Shown: positions 18,274 through 28,180, counted from the stretch's first letter. The stretch is DNA of 64,000 nucleotides from Leptospiraceae bacterium (GCA_024233865.1 JACKPA010000001.1:868001-932000); one strand, 5' to 3'. Program-made: numbers and translations. Notes: generated by a model from the sequence alone, not told the origin.

Positions 18274-18448
18274 TCGTAAAATCTCCCATGGTTACAATAA
18301 TTCTTACCAGTCAATTTTTTAAAAACATTTTTTGTAAATATATTATGCTTGTCAGGGAAGGGAAAAGGAGGGATAGGTCAATTGAAAATTAAAATATAAT
18401 TATTTCTACTTGACTGAAAAAATTAATCATAATTGACTATCATAGAGT

Positions 18449-19354
18449 ATGCTATCGGAAGAACATTCAGAAACAATTTCATTCTCTTTTATTGAATTGG
18501 AAGAGCTATTCTATCAATTAGAAAATTCCAATCCAAACGAGAAACATTCTATTATCCAAACTATAGGGTCAAGAATACCTTGGTATTGCTCTATTCCGGA
18601 AATTATAGATCAGTTTTCTAACCCTAGTTTTAGAATTCTTGGAAGAAGCTTTTTACGGGACTTAACTACCTATCGTGTGGAGCATCATCTATCCATGCTT
18701 TCTCAAAAAGGTAATCGCAACCATTATAATGATTTAGAGCAAGGGGTATATCTATTATCTACAATGGATGAGGATAATACAACAACTTACTCTGAATTTA
18801 AATTGGAGTTAGAAAGGATTGCTTATAGAATTGAAGAACTTTTTGAGACAAATAAAGTCATCTTAACCGATACCGTTAAAATCCATCTTTTGGCAAGGGT
18901 TTTGTCCCAAGAAGAAGGGTTTATGGGAAACAAAATGTCCTATTATGACCCTGGCAATTCATTTATAACCAGAGTTTTAAAAACGAAGTTAGGTATTCCG
19001 ATTTCGCTTTCTGTTGTGTACTTATTGATTGCCAAAAGACTAAATTTACCCATTTATGGTGCTAATTTTCCTTTCCATTTTATGTGTTACTATGAGAGAG
19101 AGGATTACTCCGTATTTGTAGACCCATATCATGGAGGTATTTTGATTGAAAAAGAAGTTTGTGCTAAGTTTTTACGAATTAATGGCTTTAAAGAATCACC
19201 GGATGACTTTGTGAAATCTAGTACCATTACGATTTTAAAACGAATGTATAAAAATTTAATCAACGTATATTTGCAAGCTAAACAATCAGATAAGGCAAGC
19301 CTCTTTGCCAAACAACTACAGATCCTTGAAAACAGTAGCCCTAAATCTCATTAA
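18449..19354 (+). CDS. SirB1/transglutaminase-like family protein
   Basis: This 301-residue protein carries the SirB1 (YchA, transglut_core2) pattern: NSFITRVLKTKLGIPISLSV, YLLIAKRLNLPIYGANFPFH and FVDPYHGGILI. The catalytic Cys of true transglutaminases is replaced in most of this family; the family's role is not settled. The N-terminal half (about 1-140) is a helical domain. The ATG at 18449 is preceded by a weak purine run (TAGAG). It is followed by a polyprenyl synthase 23 bases downstream, so the two form a small operon. Confidence 0.82.
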   Translation: MLSEEHSETISFSFIELEELFYQLENSNPNEKHSIIQTIGSRIPWYCSIPEIIDQFSNPSFRILGRSFLRDLTTYRVEHHLSMLSQKGNRNHYNDLEQGVYLLSTMDEDNTTTYSEFKLELERIAYRIEELFETNKVILTDTVKIHLLARVLSQEEGFMGNKMSYYDPGNSFITRVLKTKLGIPISLSVVYLLIAKRLNLPIYGANFPFHFMCYYEREDYSVFVDPYHGGILIEKEVCAKFLRINGFKESPDDFVKSSTITILKRMYKNLINVYLQAKQSDKASLFAKQLQILENSSPKSH

Positions 19355-19377
19355 AAAAAGTATTTACAGCTTGTAAG

Positions 19378-20334
19378 ATGTCTAATATAAACTTGCCAAT
19401 TATAATAAAAAAGTTTGACAATCATTTAGGGAAAATTATTCAAGAAGACCTTAAGATTCTAAAGGATATAAAACGATATATTATCAAATCCGGTGGAAAA
19501 AGAATCAGGCCACTTACCCATTATTTCATTACGCAACTTTTAAACTACAAAGGGAAAGATTGGTTAGATATTGGTTCTATTTCCGAACTGATCCACGCAG
19601 CAAGTTTGTTGCATGATGATGTAGTTGACAACTCCGAACTTCGTAGAGGCTCTCCAACCATCGGAAAACTTTATGGAAATAAAGTCGCAATTTTAGCCGG
19701 TGATTATTTACTCGCTTGTGGAATAGAGCATTTAAACAAATTCCAAAATCCAAGGCTGATGGATTCTTTTACAAAAGTGATTAGAGACCTTGCCGTAGGA
19801 GAACTGCTTCAAATGGAATGGGAAAAAAATCCCTCAATTTCCAGGGTAGAATACAACAAAATTATCTATGGAAAAACTGCTTCCCTTTTTGGAGCTGTTA
19901 GTGAAACTGCCGGAATTCTTGCGAAAGCGGATGAAAAAAAAATCCAAGAGTTAAAGAATTTCGGGGTTTCTTTGGGAATGATGTTCCAGGTTAAAGATGA
20001 TTACATCGACTATTTCCAAGAAGAAAAAAAGACAGGAAAGACGAGAATGAAAGATTTTCTAAATGGTCTGTATACATATCCTTTAATTAGGCTAAAGGAG
20101 CTAGCATCCAAAAAAGAAGTTAAAGAAATTGACTTTATCATCTCAAAACCATCTAGAAACCAAGAAGATATACACAAAACGCTCGAGTTAACTCAAAAAT
20201 ATTCCACCCAAAAAGAAATTCTAAATGAATTGAAAGATTTTGCTTACCAATTAAAGACATTTTTAAACCAGTTTCCCAAAAGTCAATATCGCAATCTGAT
20301 GTTAGAAAGAATAGAGCAACTTGTAGAAAGTTGA
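19378..20334 (+). CDS. Polyprenyl (octaprenyl-type) diphosphate synthase
   Basis: A 318-residue trans-isoprenyl diphosphate synthase that elongates farnesyl or geranyl diphosphate with isopentenyl units, giving the side chain of quinones. The first aspartate-rich motif is in LLHDDVVDNSELRRGSPT and the second in MMFQVKDDYIDYFQEEKK, plus the N-terminal SGGKRIRP binding site. The residue upstream of the first motif suggests a long-chain product, but chain length cannot be fixed by eye. It lies 23 bases after the SirB1-like gene and converges on polA. Confidence 0.9.
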   Translation: MSNINLPIIIKKFDNHLGKIIQEDLKILKDIKRYIIKSGGKRIRPLTHYFITQLLNYKGKDWLDIGSISELIHAASLLHDDVVDNSELRRGSPTIGKLYGNKVAILAGDYLLACGIEHLNKFQNPRLMDSFTKVIRDLAVGELLQMEWEKNPSISRVEYNKIIYGKTASLFGAVSETAGILAKADEKKIQELKNFGVSLGMMFQVKDDYIDYFQEEKKTGKTRMKDFLNGLYTYPLIRLKELASKKEVKEIDFIISKPSRNQEDIHKTLELTQKYSTQKEILNELKDFAYQLKTFLNQFPKSQYRNLMLERIEQLVES

Positions 20335-20430
20335 ATGAGTGAGTTGTACGATAGGAAACCAAAGAGTTTGGAGTCCGAGTCTGTGCATCGGAGCGGGAAA
20401 TTGCTAAATTGAGCCAATTGGGAAAACCTC

Positions 20431-23175
20431 TTAATGTGCTTCTTCCCAATTCTCTCCAAAGTTCCCTTGTACAACAATTGGCACGTCTAAAGGAATTGCC
20501 TTTTCCATTTCTTCTTTGGCTAGTTTATAGAGATTATCTTTTTCCGATTTATGAACCTCAAAGACAAGCTCATCGTGAACTTGCATAATCAACTTGGATT
20601 GTAGCTTTTCTTTTTTCATCTTATGGTGAATTTTAATCATGGCAATTTTAATCATATCAGCAGAAGTCCCTTGAATAGGGCTATTGATGGCAACTCGCTT
20701 AGCCCCTTCCACTTCTTGCCTTCGTTTGGAGTGAATTTCCGGAATGTATCTGCGTCTACCTGTGATAGTCTCTACATAGCCTTTCTCTTCACAAGATTTG
20801 CAAATGTCATCCATATACTTTTGGACTCCTGGATATTGTAAAAAATATTTATCAATAAAAGCTTTTGCCTCTTGTCTGGAAATTTTCAAGTTTTGGGCAA
20901 GCCCGAAAGGGGTAACACCATAGATTACAGAGAAGTTTACAATTTTTGCCTTGTTTCGCATTTCTGGAGTAACTTGGTCTTCCTCTATTCCAAAAAGACC
21001 GCTACCGGTGCGAACATGAATGTCCACCCCTTGTGAATAGGCATCTATCATTCTTTTATCTTGGGAAAAATGAGCCATAATCCGAAGTTCTATTTGGGAA
21101 TAGTCCAAGCTAAGCAGCAAATAATCCTGGTTAGCTGGAACAAAGCCCTTGCGAAGCAATTTGCCTTCTTCATCTTTGATTGGTATATTCTGTAGGTTTG
21201 GATCAGTTGATGAAAGTCGTCCCGTAGCGGCTATGGTTTGATTGTAGCTTGTATGAATCCGGTTTGTGTTTGCATTGATTAATTGGGGAAGAGTATCTAT
21301 ATAGGTTGATTTTAGCTTTGTATACTTTCTATGCTCGAGCAAAGCATCTATAATCGGATGTTTTCCTTGCAGATTTTCCAATACGCTATGGTCGGTTGAA
21401 AAGCCTGTTTTTGTCTTTTTTTCCATCGGCAGTTTCAAATCATCAAACAAAACCTTTTGCAATTCTTTTGTAGAGGCTACATTAAACGTTTTGCCTGCGT
21501 ATTCGTGAATAGAAGAAACGAGCTTTGTAATTTTTTGATCAAAGTTTTTGGATAGTTTTTGAAAGTATTTCACATCAATGGAAATTCCATTTTGTTCCAT
21601 TTCAGCTATAACTTCTATGAGTGGCATTTCCATTTCTTCAAAAATCTTTTGAAGCAAGTTGGCTTCTAATTTGAGTTTTAGAGTATTGTACAATCGAAAC
21701 GTTATATCAGCGTCTTCCCCCGCATATTCTGTTACCCTATCCACGTCTATATCATAAAGTTCTTGCTTTTTCTTTCCTGTGCCTACCAAGTCACTGTAAT
21801 GAATTGTTTTATAGTCCAGATAATCTTCAGCCATATCATCCATGTTGTGTCGTCTGCCACCAGGCTGAAGTACATAAGATGCAAGCATGGTATCAAAATG
21901 AAACGGTTTTATGATTACACCATATTTAGCCAAAACGATATAGTCATACTTAATGTTTTGACCAATTTTCCCAATATTCTTGCTTTCCAATAAAGGTTTT
22001 AAGACCTTTAAAGTTTCATCTAGAGGCAAGCACGACTTGGAATAAATGGACTTTCCATGATCTATGGGTATATAATAACCAAGCTCCTCCCTATTGGTTA
22101 TAGAAATCCCGATCAATTCGGCTCGCATTGGTTCGGTTGACGTTGTTTCCGTATCCACAGACAGGTAAGGAGCGGACTTAAATTCAGTAACAATTTTCTG
22201 TAATTCCTCTATGGACTTAACCCTAATATAACTTCCCTTTTTTCCTTGGTATGTTTTAGGAGGAGGAGTAACATCTTCCATATCCGAAGTTTCCACCGAA
22301 CCGGAGTGTTTTAGTAGTTCTTTGTAAATTTGGTTAAAGCCTTCTTGCTTGAAATAAAGCAATTTCTCCTTTTTGTTCAAATCCGGAGTGGTAACATCCG
22401 AAAGTGACAGATTTAAATCAATGTCCTTTTTGATTGTAGCGAGCTGTTTGGATAGGTAGGCATTTTCTTGGTTTGTTTTTAGTTTTTCCTTTAGGGAAGG
22501 ATTACGAATCTCGTCTATTTGCTGGTATATTCCGTCCAGAGTTTGGTATTCCGCAAGGAGCTTGGCAGCTCCCTTTTCACCAATTCCACTTACTCCCGGA
22601 ATATCATCGATCTTGTCTCCCACAATTCCCATGTAGTCCGTAATTTGAGCCGGTGAAATTCCGATTTCGGTTTTTACCCAGTCTTCGTCTAGCTTCACAA
22701 ACTCGGTGACTCCCTTTTTTCCTTTGAGCATAAAAACATTCTTATCCAATAGTTGGTACATATCTTTATCAGAGGAAAAAATTAAAATTTCGGTAACTTC
22801 GTTTTTAAACCTTTCACACAAGGTTCCTATTATATCATCCGCCTCTTGTCCGGGCACTTGGAATATTTTAAATTCCATAACCTCGCTTATATCCAAAATC
22901 CTTTTGATTTGTGGTTTTAAGTCTTCGGGCGTTGGCTTTCTGGAAGATTTATATTTGTCGTAAACTTTGCTTCTTTCCAATGGTGTTCCAGGGTCAAAAG
23001 TCAGAGCGATATGAGTAGGAGCATAATCACTCATTAACTTGAACAACATCCTAAAAAAACCAAAAACAGCTCCCGTTGGTTCTCCGGTAAGAGGGTGGGT
23101 TAAGTTAGCCGTTTGGAAGGCATAGTATGCCCGAAATATAAAAGCATGTCCATCGATTAATAGTAGTCTTGTCAT
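20431..23175 (-). CDS. polA: DNA polymerase I
   Basis: The 914-residue enzyme fills gaps and removes RNA primers in replication and repair. The 5' nuclease (about 1-290) has LLIDGHAFIFRAYYAF and the IPGVSGIGEKGAAKLL helix-hairpin. The 3'-5' exonuclease (about 320-510) keeps its metal motifs: LSVDTETTS (DxE), NIKYDYIVL and YAGEDADITF, so proofreading is probably active. The polymerase domain has LLSLDYSQIELRIMAHFSQ, the O-helix RNKAKIVNFSVIYG and MQVHDELVFEV. An AAGGA lies before the ATG. The neighbours are unrelated, and the gene appears to be a single transcription unit ending against the isoprenyl synthase. Confidence 0.97.
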   Translation of the reverse strand: MTRLLLIDGHAFIFRAYYAFQTANLTHPLTGEPTGAVFGFFRMLFKLMSDYAPTHIALTFDPGTPLERSKVYDKYKSSRKPTPEDLKPQIKRILDISEVMEFKIFQVPGQEADDIIGTLCERFKNEVTEILIFSSDKDMYQLLDKNVFMLKGKKGVTEFVKLDEDWVKTEIGISPAQITDYMGIVGDKIDDIPGVSGIGEKGAAKLLAEYQTLDGIYQQIDEIRNPSLKEKLKTNQENAYLSKQLATIKKDIDLNLSLSDVTTPDLNKKEKLLYFKQEGFNQIYKELLKHSGSVETSDMEDVTPPPKTYQGKKGSYIRVKSIEELQKIVTEFKSAPYLSVDTETTSTEPMRAELIGISITNREELGYYIPIDHGKSIYSKSCLPLDETLKVLKPLLESKNIGKIGQNIKYDYIVLAKYGVIIKPFHFDTMLASYVLQPGGRRHNMDDMAEDYLDYKTIHYSDLVGTGKKKQELYDIDVDRVTEYAGEDADITFRLYNTLKLKLEANLLQKIFEEMEMPLIEVIAEMEQNGISIDVKYFQKLSKNFDQKITKLVSSIHEYAGKTFNVASTKELQKVLFDDLKLPMEKKTKTGFSTDHSVLENLQGKHPIIDALLEHRKYTKLKSTYIDTLPQLINANTNRIHTSYNQTIAATGRLSSTDPNLQNIPIKDEEGKLLRKGFVPANQDYLLLSLDYSQIELRIMAHFSQDKRMIDAYSQGVDIHVRTGSGLFGIEEDQVTPEMRNKAKIVNFSVIYGVTPFGLAQNLKISRQEAKAFIDKYFLQYPGVQKYMDDICKSCEEKGYVETITGRRRYIPEIHSKRRQEVEGAKRVAINSPIQGTSADMIKIAMIKIHHKMKKEKLQSKLIMQVHDELVFEVHKSEKDNLYKLAKEEMEKAIPLDVPIVVQGNFGENWEEAH

Positions 23176-23295
23176 AGTTATTCCTTAACAAAGAACAGAC
23201 TGTTACCAGGAATTGTCATTGCAAGAAACAAATCTTAAAATGATTATTTTTTGAATGATTATTGTATTTTATCACCATGGTATAAAAATATCCTT

Positions 23296-24756
23296 TCAAG
23301 GAACGACAACATAGTCTTTTGGATTAAAGAATTCTGTTTTGGTTCGAAATTCAAAAGTAAATCCTGGCCAAAGGGAGATGTTTTTTCCTGCTTTTGTTTT
23401 ATACCAGCTTGTACAACCTCCTGTATTCCAAACAGAATTTTCCAACTTCTTTTGAATATCCCTGTTGTAAGAATCATGAATTTCAGATTTTACTTCAATG
23501 GTTTGGACTTTTTTCTTTTTCATAAATTCTAATGCTTTTAGGGCATAATTTACCTGAGACTCAATCATATAAACCAAAGAGCTATGAGCAAGACCCGTAT
23601 TTGGACCCACAATCAGAAATAGATTTGGAAATCCTTTAACTGTTGTTCCAAGATATGCTTCAGGTCCTTCTTTCCAGACTTCACTTAACGGAATACCTTC
23701 TTTACCCCTTACTTCAAAAGGTAAAACATCTTCCGAAACCTTGAAACCGGTTGCCATTACGATTACATCCAAATCTATTTTGGAACCATCTTTTAGGATA
23801 ATCCCGTTTTCATTCACTTCCTGAATACCTGCAGTAATTACGTCTACGTTAGGTCTTTGAATAGCCGGATAAAAGTTATTGGAAAGGAGAACCCTCTTGC
23901 ATCCTATAGTGTAATTGGGTGTTACTTTTTTGGCAAGAATCGGATCAGGAATACTATTCCGAATATGTCGTTTCACACGTTCCTGGAGAATCTTCATTAA
24001 AAAAGGAGCGTAAACAAACGCCATCGCTCTCCATTCCAATCTCCAATAAATTGATTCCCTTGAAGCCCACTGAAGTCCCGGAATAAATTGAAAAGACAAT
24101 TGGTCTAACAAAGAATAAGGATGATCTTCTTTTGGAATAATCCAAGATGCTGTCCTTTGAAATAGAGATAGTCTCTCCACAATAGGAGCAATGGCAGGCA
24201 CTATTTGAATGGCAGAAGCGGCTGATCCAATCACGGCAACCCTTTTTCCGGACAGATCAAGGGAGTGATCCCATCTTGCCGAATGAAATAGACTTCCTTT
24301 GAACCTTTGTAATCCTTTTATATCAGGGTAGCTAACTTGGCTCAAACCACCAAAAGCCAAAAAGAGGGTTTTGGCTTTAAATAGCTCTCCCTTGTTTGTT
24401 TGGATTTCCCATATTTGCTTAGAATCATTCCAACTCGTGTCCGTAACTTTGGTATTAAAACGAATATGCGGAGTGATTTCATACTTGGTGGAACACCTTT
24501 CTAAGTATTTTAGTATTTCCTTTTGAGGAGCATAAGTACGAGACCAATAAGGATACTGCTCGAAAGAAAAAGAATACAAATGAGATTGTACGTCACATTG
24601 AGCACCGGGATAGCTATTCGCTCTCCATACTCCTCCGATGCCTGTATCCTTCTCCAAAACAAGAAAATCGCTTCTGGCTTCTTTGAGCTTTATGGCAGAG
24701 CAAAGCCCCGCAAATCCTGTTCCAACAACCACCGAATCTAAAATCTTATTTTCCAT
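23296..24756 (-). CDS. Flavin-containing monooxygenase, Baeyer-Villiger type
   Basis: This 486-residue FAD/NADPH enzyme oxygenates ketones or aldehydes, or N/S compounds. The first dinucleotide fold reads VVVGTGFAGLCSAIKL; the Baeyer-Villiger/FMO fingerprint FKGSLFHSARWD follows at about 150-165; the second fold is GKRVAVIGSAASAIQI, in which the second glycine of GxGxxG is Ala, a mild departure. NTGLAHSS and VIVMATGFKVSED lie in the C-terminal part. AGGAG lies before the ATG. It follows the diiron-type hydrolase by 17 bases, so both come from the promoter with the tandem operator. Substrate unknown; lipid or hydrocarbon metabolism is plausible. Confidence 0.9.
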   Translation of the reverse strand: MENKILDSVVVGTGFAGLCSAIKLKEARSDFLVLEKDTGIGGVWRANSYPGAQCDVQSHLYSFSFEQYPYWSRTYAPQKEILKYLERCSTKYEITPHIRFNTKVTDTSWNDSKQIWEIQTNKGELFKAKTLFLAFGGLSQVSYPDIKGLQRFKGSLFHSARWDHSLDLSGKRVAVIGSAASAIQIVPAIAPIVERLSLFQRTASWIIPKEDHPYSLLDQLSFQFIPGLQWASRESIYWRLEWRAMAFVYAPFLMKILQERVKRHIRNSIPDPILAKKVTPNYTIGCKRVLLSNNFYPAIQRPNVDVITAGIQEVNENGIILKDGSKIDLDVIVMATGFKVSEDVLPFEVRGKEGIPLSEVWKEGPEAYLGTTVKGFPNLFLIVGPNTGLAHSSLVYMIESQVNYALKALEFMKKKKVQTIEVKSEIHDSYNRDIQKKLENSVWNTGGCTSWYKTKAGKNISLWPGFTFEFRTKTEFFNPKDYVVVP

Positions 24757-24773
24757 AAGTTCTCCTGGTTTGG

Positions 24774-25619
24774 TTACGCAACCGCTTTTTCTGTCATAAT
24801 TTTTTGGAATATTTGCTCAGCCATAAAGAGGTTATCGTTATCATTCGGATGAAAATCCGGACGGAAATAATCCGCAACATTTGCAAGAATTCCTTTGAAA
24901 ATCGGAGTTGTCTTTTTTATAAAGCGAAAAAGATGACTGGGCAGTTCTTCCAACTTGATTGTTTTATCTTGAGACATAAAGATGATCTGTCCCATTCCAA
25001 CATAAAATGTAAGATCCAATGATGCCAAAATCATTCCCTTTATGCGTAGCAAGTAGCTGTCATCCACTTCTTTTAATACGTCAAAAGCAACAGACTTATG
25101 TTCTATTTCTTCTGCTGCATGCCACTGTAACATACGCGTCATTTCTTCCGGGATCCCTTCTAAGAGTTTACTTTCCTTTTCAAGAGCCACCTCCGCCATA
25201 ATTGCCGTGTAGTGCTCCAGAGCCACCGTAGTGGATAAGGCAAGTTTTTTACGGTCTATGCTCCATTTCGCTTCATCTCTACCATAAGCCATATTGGTAT
25301 ACAATTTATGAAACATATCCAAAGCAGGACTTTGTTTTTGCAAAACCTCCCAGAAATTCTTGTGCTGCATCATGTGCTGGGTTTCTTGCCCGATAAATAG
25401 TTTTACTCTTTCTTGTAGTTCCTTGTCTTTAATCCTATCTGCAAATGCTTTTACGCTTCTGATAAAAAACTTTTCTCCTTCAGGAAAAACAACGTGCATA
25501 CTATTTACAAAATGAGTAGCAAAAAAGTTATTGTCACACCAATGAGAGCTTATCTCTTCCCAATTAAACTGGGGTTTTCTTACCACAGGCATATATTGAA
25601 TATTGTTTCTATTGGACAT
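24774..25619 (-). CDS. Predicted metal-dependent hydrolase (PF10118-type)
   Basis: This 281-residue helical protein carries ferritin-like metal motifs: QETQHMMQHKNF (about 90-101), ALEHYTAIMAE (about 133-143) and WHAAEEIEHKSVAFD (about 166-180), i.e. E-x2-H pairs as in PF10118 proteins, which are annotated as metal-dependent hydrolases of unknown substrate. It is soluble. AAGGAG lies before the ATG. It leads a two-gene operon with the flavin monooxygenase, and its promoter region has a 27-bp tandem repeat. Such pairs occur near TetR-type regulators in lipid-handling loci; no regulator is seen here. Confidence 0.85.
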   Translation of the reverse strand: MSNRNNIQYMPVVRKPQFNWEEISSHWCDNNFFATHFVNSMHVVFPEGEKFFIRSVKAFADRIKDKELQERVKLFIGQETQHMMQHKNFWEVLQKQSPALDMFHKLYTNMAYGRDEAKWSIDRKKLALSTTVALEHYTAIMAEVALEKESKLLEGIPEEMTRMLQWHAAEEIEHKSVAFDVLKEVDDSYLLRIKGMILASLDLTFYVGMGQIIFMSQDKTIKLEELPSHLFRFIKKTTPIFKGILANVADYFRPDFHPNDNDNLFMAEQIFQKIMTEKAVA

Positions 25620-25637
25620 TTTTTTCTCCTTGTAATG

Positions 25638-25690
25638 TTGACACTTTGTTCAACTTTTACAAACTTGACACTTTGTTCAACTTTTGCAAG
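25638..25690. promoter_or_regulatory. Tandem 27-bp operator-like repeat
   Basis: TTGACACTTTGTTCAACTTT occurs at 25638 and again at 25665, a period of exactly 27 bases. Each unit has the partial dyad TTGA-N8-TCAA. It lies 18 bases before the hydrolase start on the minus strand, where it could be an operator for a TetR-like or similar regulator. Confidence 0.55.
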
Positions 25691-25783
25691 TGATTTTTTT
25701 GATTTTAAGAAAAAAATTTAGCCTTTAGTGAGTTATAGCAGGGGATTTTTGGAGATTGGCTTTATGCCGGAGAAACGCATTTT

Positions 25784-25989
25784 CCTATAACGTTAGGACA
25801 TACACGAAGCAGGCGATAGCCTGTTTCTCCAAGCAAACCAGGTTTTTCCAATGCAACTACTGTGACTGAGTGACTTCCAATTAAACGAAGGCAAAGTAGT
25901 TGCTTGGAGTTCAAAGGCTATCTCGGTGCAAGGAAGTGAGAACTTACAACTCGGCTCACTCCCGCAGTGGGTATGCTTTGTTAGATGCC
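25784..25989 (-). repeat. Structured inverted repeat, copy 1 (attC-like)
   Basis: Read on the minus strand this starts GGCATCTAAC, then GCATACCC, and aligns along its whole ~206 bases with copy 2 at 28181-28388. The start matches the integron inverse core RYYYAAC (ATCTAAC). The other end, AACGTTATAGG, departs from the core GTTRRRY (GTTATAG). Internal stems are conserved by paired changes: GCAACTACT with AGTAGTTGC here, against GCAAGTGTT with CACAGCACTTGC in copy 2. No protein gene fits. The remaining bases 25990-26238 hold no feature I can identify. Confidence 0.65.
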
Positions 25990-26238
25990 ATTGCTGGCTT
26001 AGCTATGTGAACAAGACTGGAAGCAGAATTGTAAATATAACATAAGTAGTTATTCTGCTAAGTCCTATATAAGTCTTATGTTTCAAGCGAGTGGGGTTAT
26101 TTCTAAAAAATAGCCATGGTTATATTGACAAATAATCGGGTGAGATTATTATTGAATTTTGAAGTTAAAGCAAAATAACACAAATATAAAATTAAAAAGC
26201 TGAATAGTAAAAATTAGAAGAAAATATAATTAATTAAA

Positions 26239-26919
26239 ATGACTATACTAGAATTTAGCCAGAAATTTAAAAAAATAAAAGAGAAAGGATTTATGCCTTC
26301 AACTAGAAAAGGTCCGACAGGAATAGGTCATACATTAGAAACTTATTTAGGTATTCAAGAAAACAATGAAGCAACACCTGATGTTGAAGGTGCTGAATTA
26401 AAAGCTCATCGTACCAAGGGAAATAGCTTAGTAACTCTTTTTACTTTTAATAATAAAGTTTGGAAAATGAATCCTTTAGATGCTATAAAAAAATATGGTA
26501 GTTATGATAAGGATGGGAGAAAGGGCCTTTATTACACCATGTCTCTAAAACCAAATAGTGCAGGTTTATTTTTGGATGTTCAGAAAACAGAAATTTCGGT
26601 AAGACATGTTTCTGGAGAAGTTGTCGCAATATGGGAATTACAAACTTTAGCTGATAGGTTTTTACAAAAAATGCCTGCCTTGCTTTTTGTATCTGCATTT
26701 ACTGAAGAAAGAGGAGGAATTGAATATTTTCATTTTTATAGAGCACAATTAATGAAAGGTACTTCTCCGGAATTACTTGCCGATCAATTTCGGGAAGAAA
26801 ATATTCTTGTAGATTTACGTTTACATGACAAAGGCACAATGGCAAGGAACCATGGAACAGGCTTTAGAACTTATGAAAATAAACTTCCATTATTATTTCA
26901 GAACATAAAGGATTTATGA
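26239..26919 (+). CDS. Type II restriction endonuclease, MvaI/BcnI family
   Basis: This 226-residue protein shows the features of MvaI/BcnI-type endonucleases: GPTGIGHTLETYLGI (about 30-44), the DVEGAELKAHR active-site segment (about 53-64) with E-x-K, and RNHGTGFRTYENKL near the C-terminus. Known members are monomers that cut CC^WGG or CC^SGG one strand at a time. Specificity here cannot be read from sequence. It overlaps the methyltransferase by four bases (ATGA), giving a compact restriction-modification pair. The pair lies between the two attC-like repeats. Confidence 0.88.
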   Translation: MTILEFSQKFKKIKEKGFMPSTRKGPTGIGHTLETYLGIQENNEATPDVEGAELKAHRTKGNSLVTLFTFNNKVWKMNPLDAIKKYGSYDKDGRKGLYYTMSLKPNSAGLFLDVQKTEISVRHVSGEVVAIWELQTLADRFLQKMPALLFVSAFTEERGGIEYFHFYRAQLMKGTSPELLADQFREENILVDLRLHDKGTMARNHGTGFRTYENKLPLLFQNIKDL

Positions 26920-28145
26920 AATACAAAGTTATTAGAAATGAAAAATATGATTTTATTGGTCAGTCTTATGCTACAGCTTACCCTAATATGCATAAATATC
27001 CAGCTACAATGATTCCTCAAATAGGTATAGAACTGTTTAAAGAATTGAATGTTTTTAAAGGTAAGCTTTTAGACCCTTACTGTGGTTCTGGTTCTTCTTT
27101 TACAGTTGGATTAGATAGAGGTTTAAATGAGATGTATGGTTTTGATATTAACCCTCTTGCAGTATTAATTTCAAAAGCCAAATTTACAAAAGTAGACATT
27201 AGTAAAATAAAAGAAGGAAAAGAGAAATTAAGAAATGATATATATGAGTTTATTAAAAATGAACAAAATGCTAATTCTGTTCAAATTCCTGATTATCTTA
27301 ATATTGATTTTTGGTTTTCAAGAGAAGTATTAAAGAGTTTATCAATAATAAAAAACTTTATATATAAAATTCCTTTTGAAATAAGAAATTTATTTTTAAT
27401 TCCTTTTTCAGAAACAATTAGGGAGTGTTCATATACAAGAAATAATGAATTTAAATTATACAGAATTAAAGATGAGCAAATCATGCTTTTTAATCCTGAT
27501 GTATATGGAATTTATTTTAATAAATTAAATCGTGCATTAGATATATATGAAAAATATTATTTACCAAAAATAAATCATGCAAAAATTGAAATTAGTTTTA
27601 ATAAATTTCCAAAGCAAGAAAACTATTTTGATGTTGTTTTGACTAGTCCACCTTATGGAGATAGTAAAACAACTGTTGCATATGGACAATTTTCTATGTT
27701 TAGTAACCAATGGCTTGATATTCAAAATGCAAGACAAATAGATAATTTATTAATGGGTGGAAAAAAGGTAAAAGAACTTTACAAAAATAGTTACATTACT
27801 AAGTTTATTGAAGAAATATCAAATCAGTCTATTAAACGAGCTTTAGAAATTTCTTCATTTTATTATGATTTGCACTATTCTATAAATGATGTTGCTACCA
27901 GCATAAAGAAAGGAGGTAAATCTATTTATATAGTAGGTAATAGACGGGTAAAAGACATACAACTTCCTACAGACCAGTTTGTAGCAGAGAAATTTGAAGA
28001 AAATGGATTTAAGCATTTATTTACTTATGAAAGATTACTTGGAAACAAATCTATGCCATCTCAAAATTCTCCTACAAATAAAGTAGGTCAACGAAGAAGT
28101 ACTATGACTAGTGAATTTATTGTTGTTTGCAAAAAAATAAAATAA
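26916..28145 (+). CDS. DNA methyltransferase, SPPY type (probably N4-cytosine)
   Basis: The 409-residue methyltransferase has the SAM-binding motif LLDPYCGSGSSF (about residues 49-60) and the catalytic motif TSPPYGDS (about 243-250). SPPY is typical of N4-cytosine methyltransferases, which fits an MvaI/BcnI partner since M.MvaI is an N4-cytosine enzyme. The motif order (SAM motif first) and the long insert between them, probably holding the target-recognition region, resemble other stand-alone m4C enzymes. It overlaps the endonuclease by four bases, and its stop is followed by copy 2 of the repeat after 35 bases. Confidence 0.88.
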   Translation: MKYKVIRNEKYDFIGQSYATAYPNMHKYPATMIPQIGIELFKELNVFKGKLLDPYCGSGSSFTVGLDRGLNEMYGFDINPLAVLISKAKFTKVDISKIKEGKEKLRNDIYEFIKNEQNANSVQIPDYLNIDFWFSREVLKSLSIIKNFIYKIPFEIRNLFLIPFSETIRECSYTRNNEFKLYRIKDEQIMLFNPDVYGIYFNKLNRALDIYEKYYLPKINHAKIEISFNKFPKQENYFDVVLTSPPYGDSKTTVAYGQFSMFSNQWLDIQNARQIDNLLMGGKKVKELYKNSYITKFIEEISNQSIKRALEISSFYYDLHYSINDVATSIKKGGKSIYIVGNRRVKDIQLPTDQFVAEKFEENGFKHLFTYERLLGNKSMPSQNSPTNKVGQRRSTMTSEFIVVCKKIK

Positions 28146-28180
28146 ATTAAAAGAAGATAAAAAATTATGAACATCGCAAC

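Noticed and set aside
20335..20430. Possible tRNA or terminator between the prenyl synthase and polA
   Set aside because: No cloverleaf, T-loop or U-run was found; only short complementary words.
25640..25690. The 27-bp tandem repeat as a CRISPR array
   Set aside because: There are only two units with no unique spacers of fixed length between them, and no cas gene in the window.
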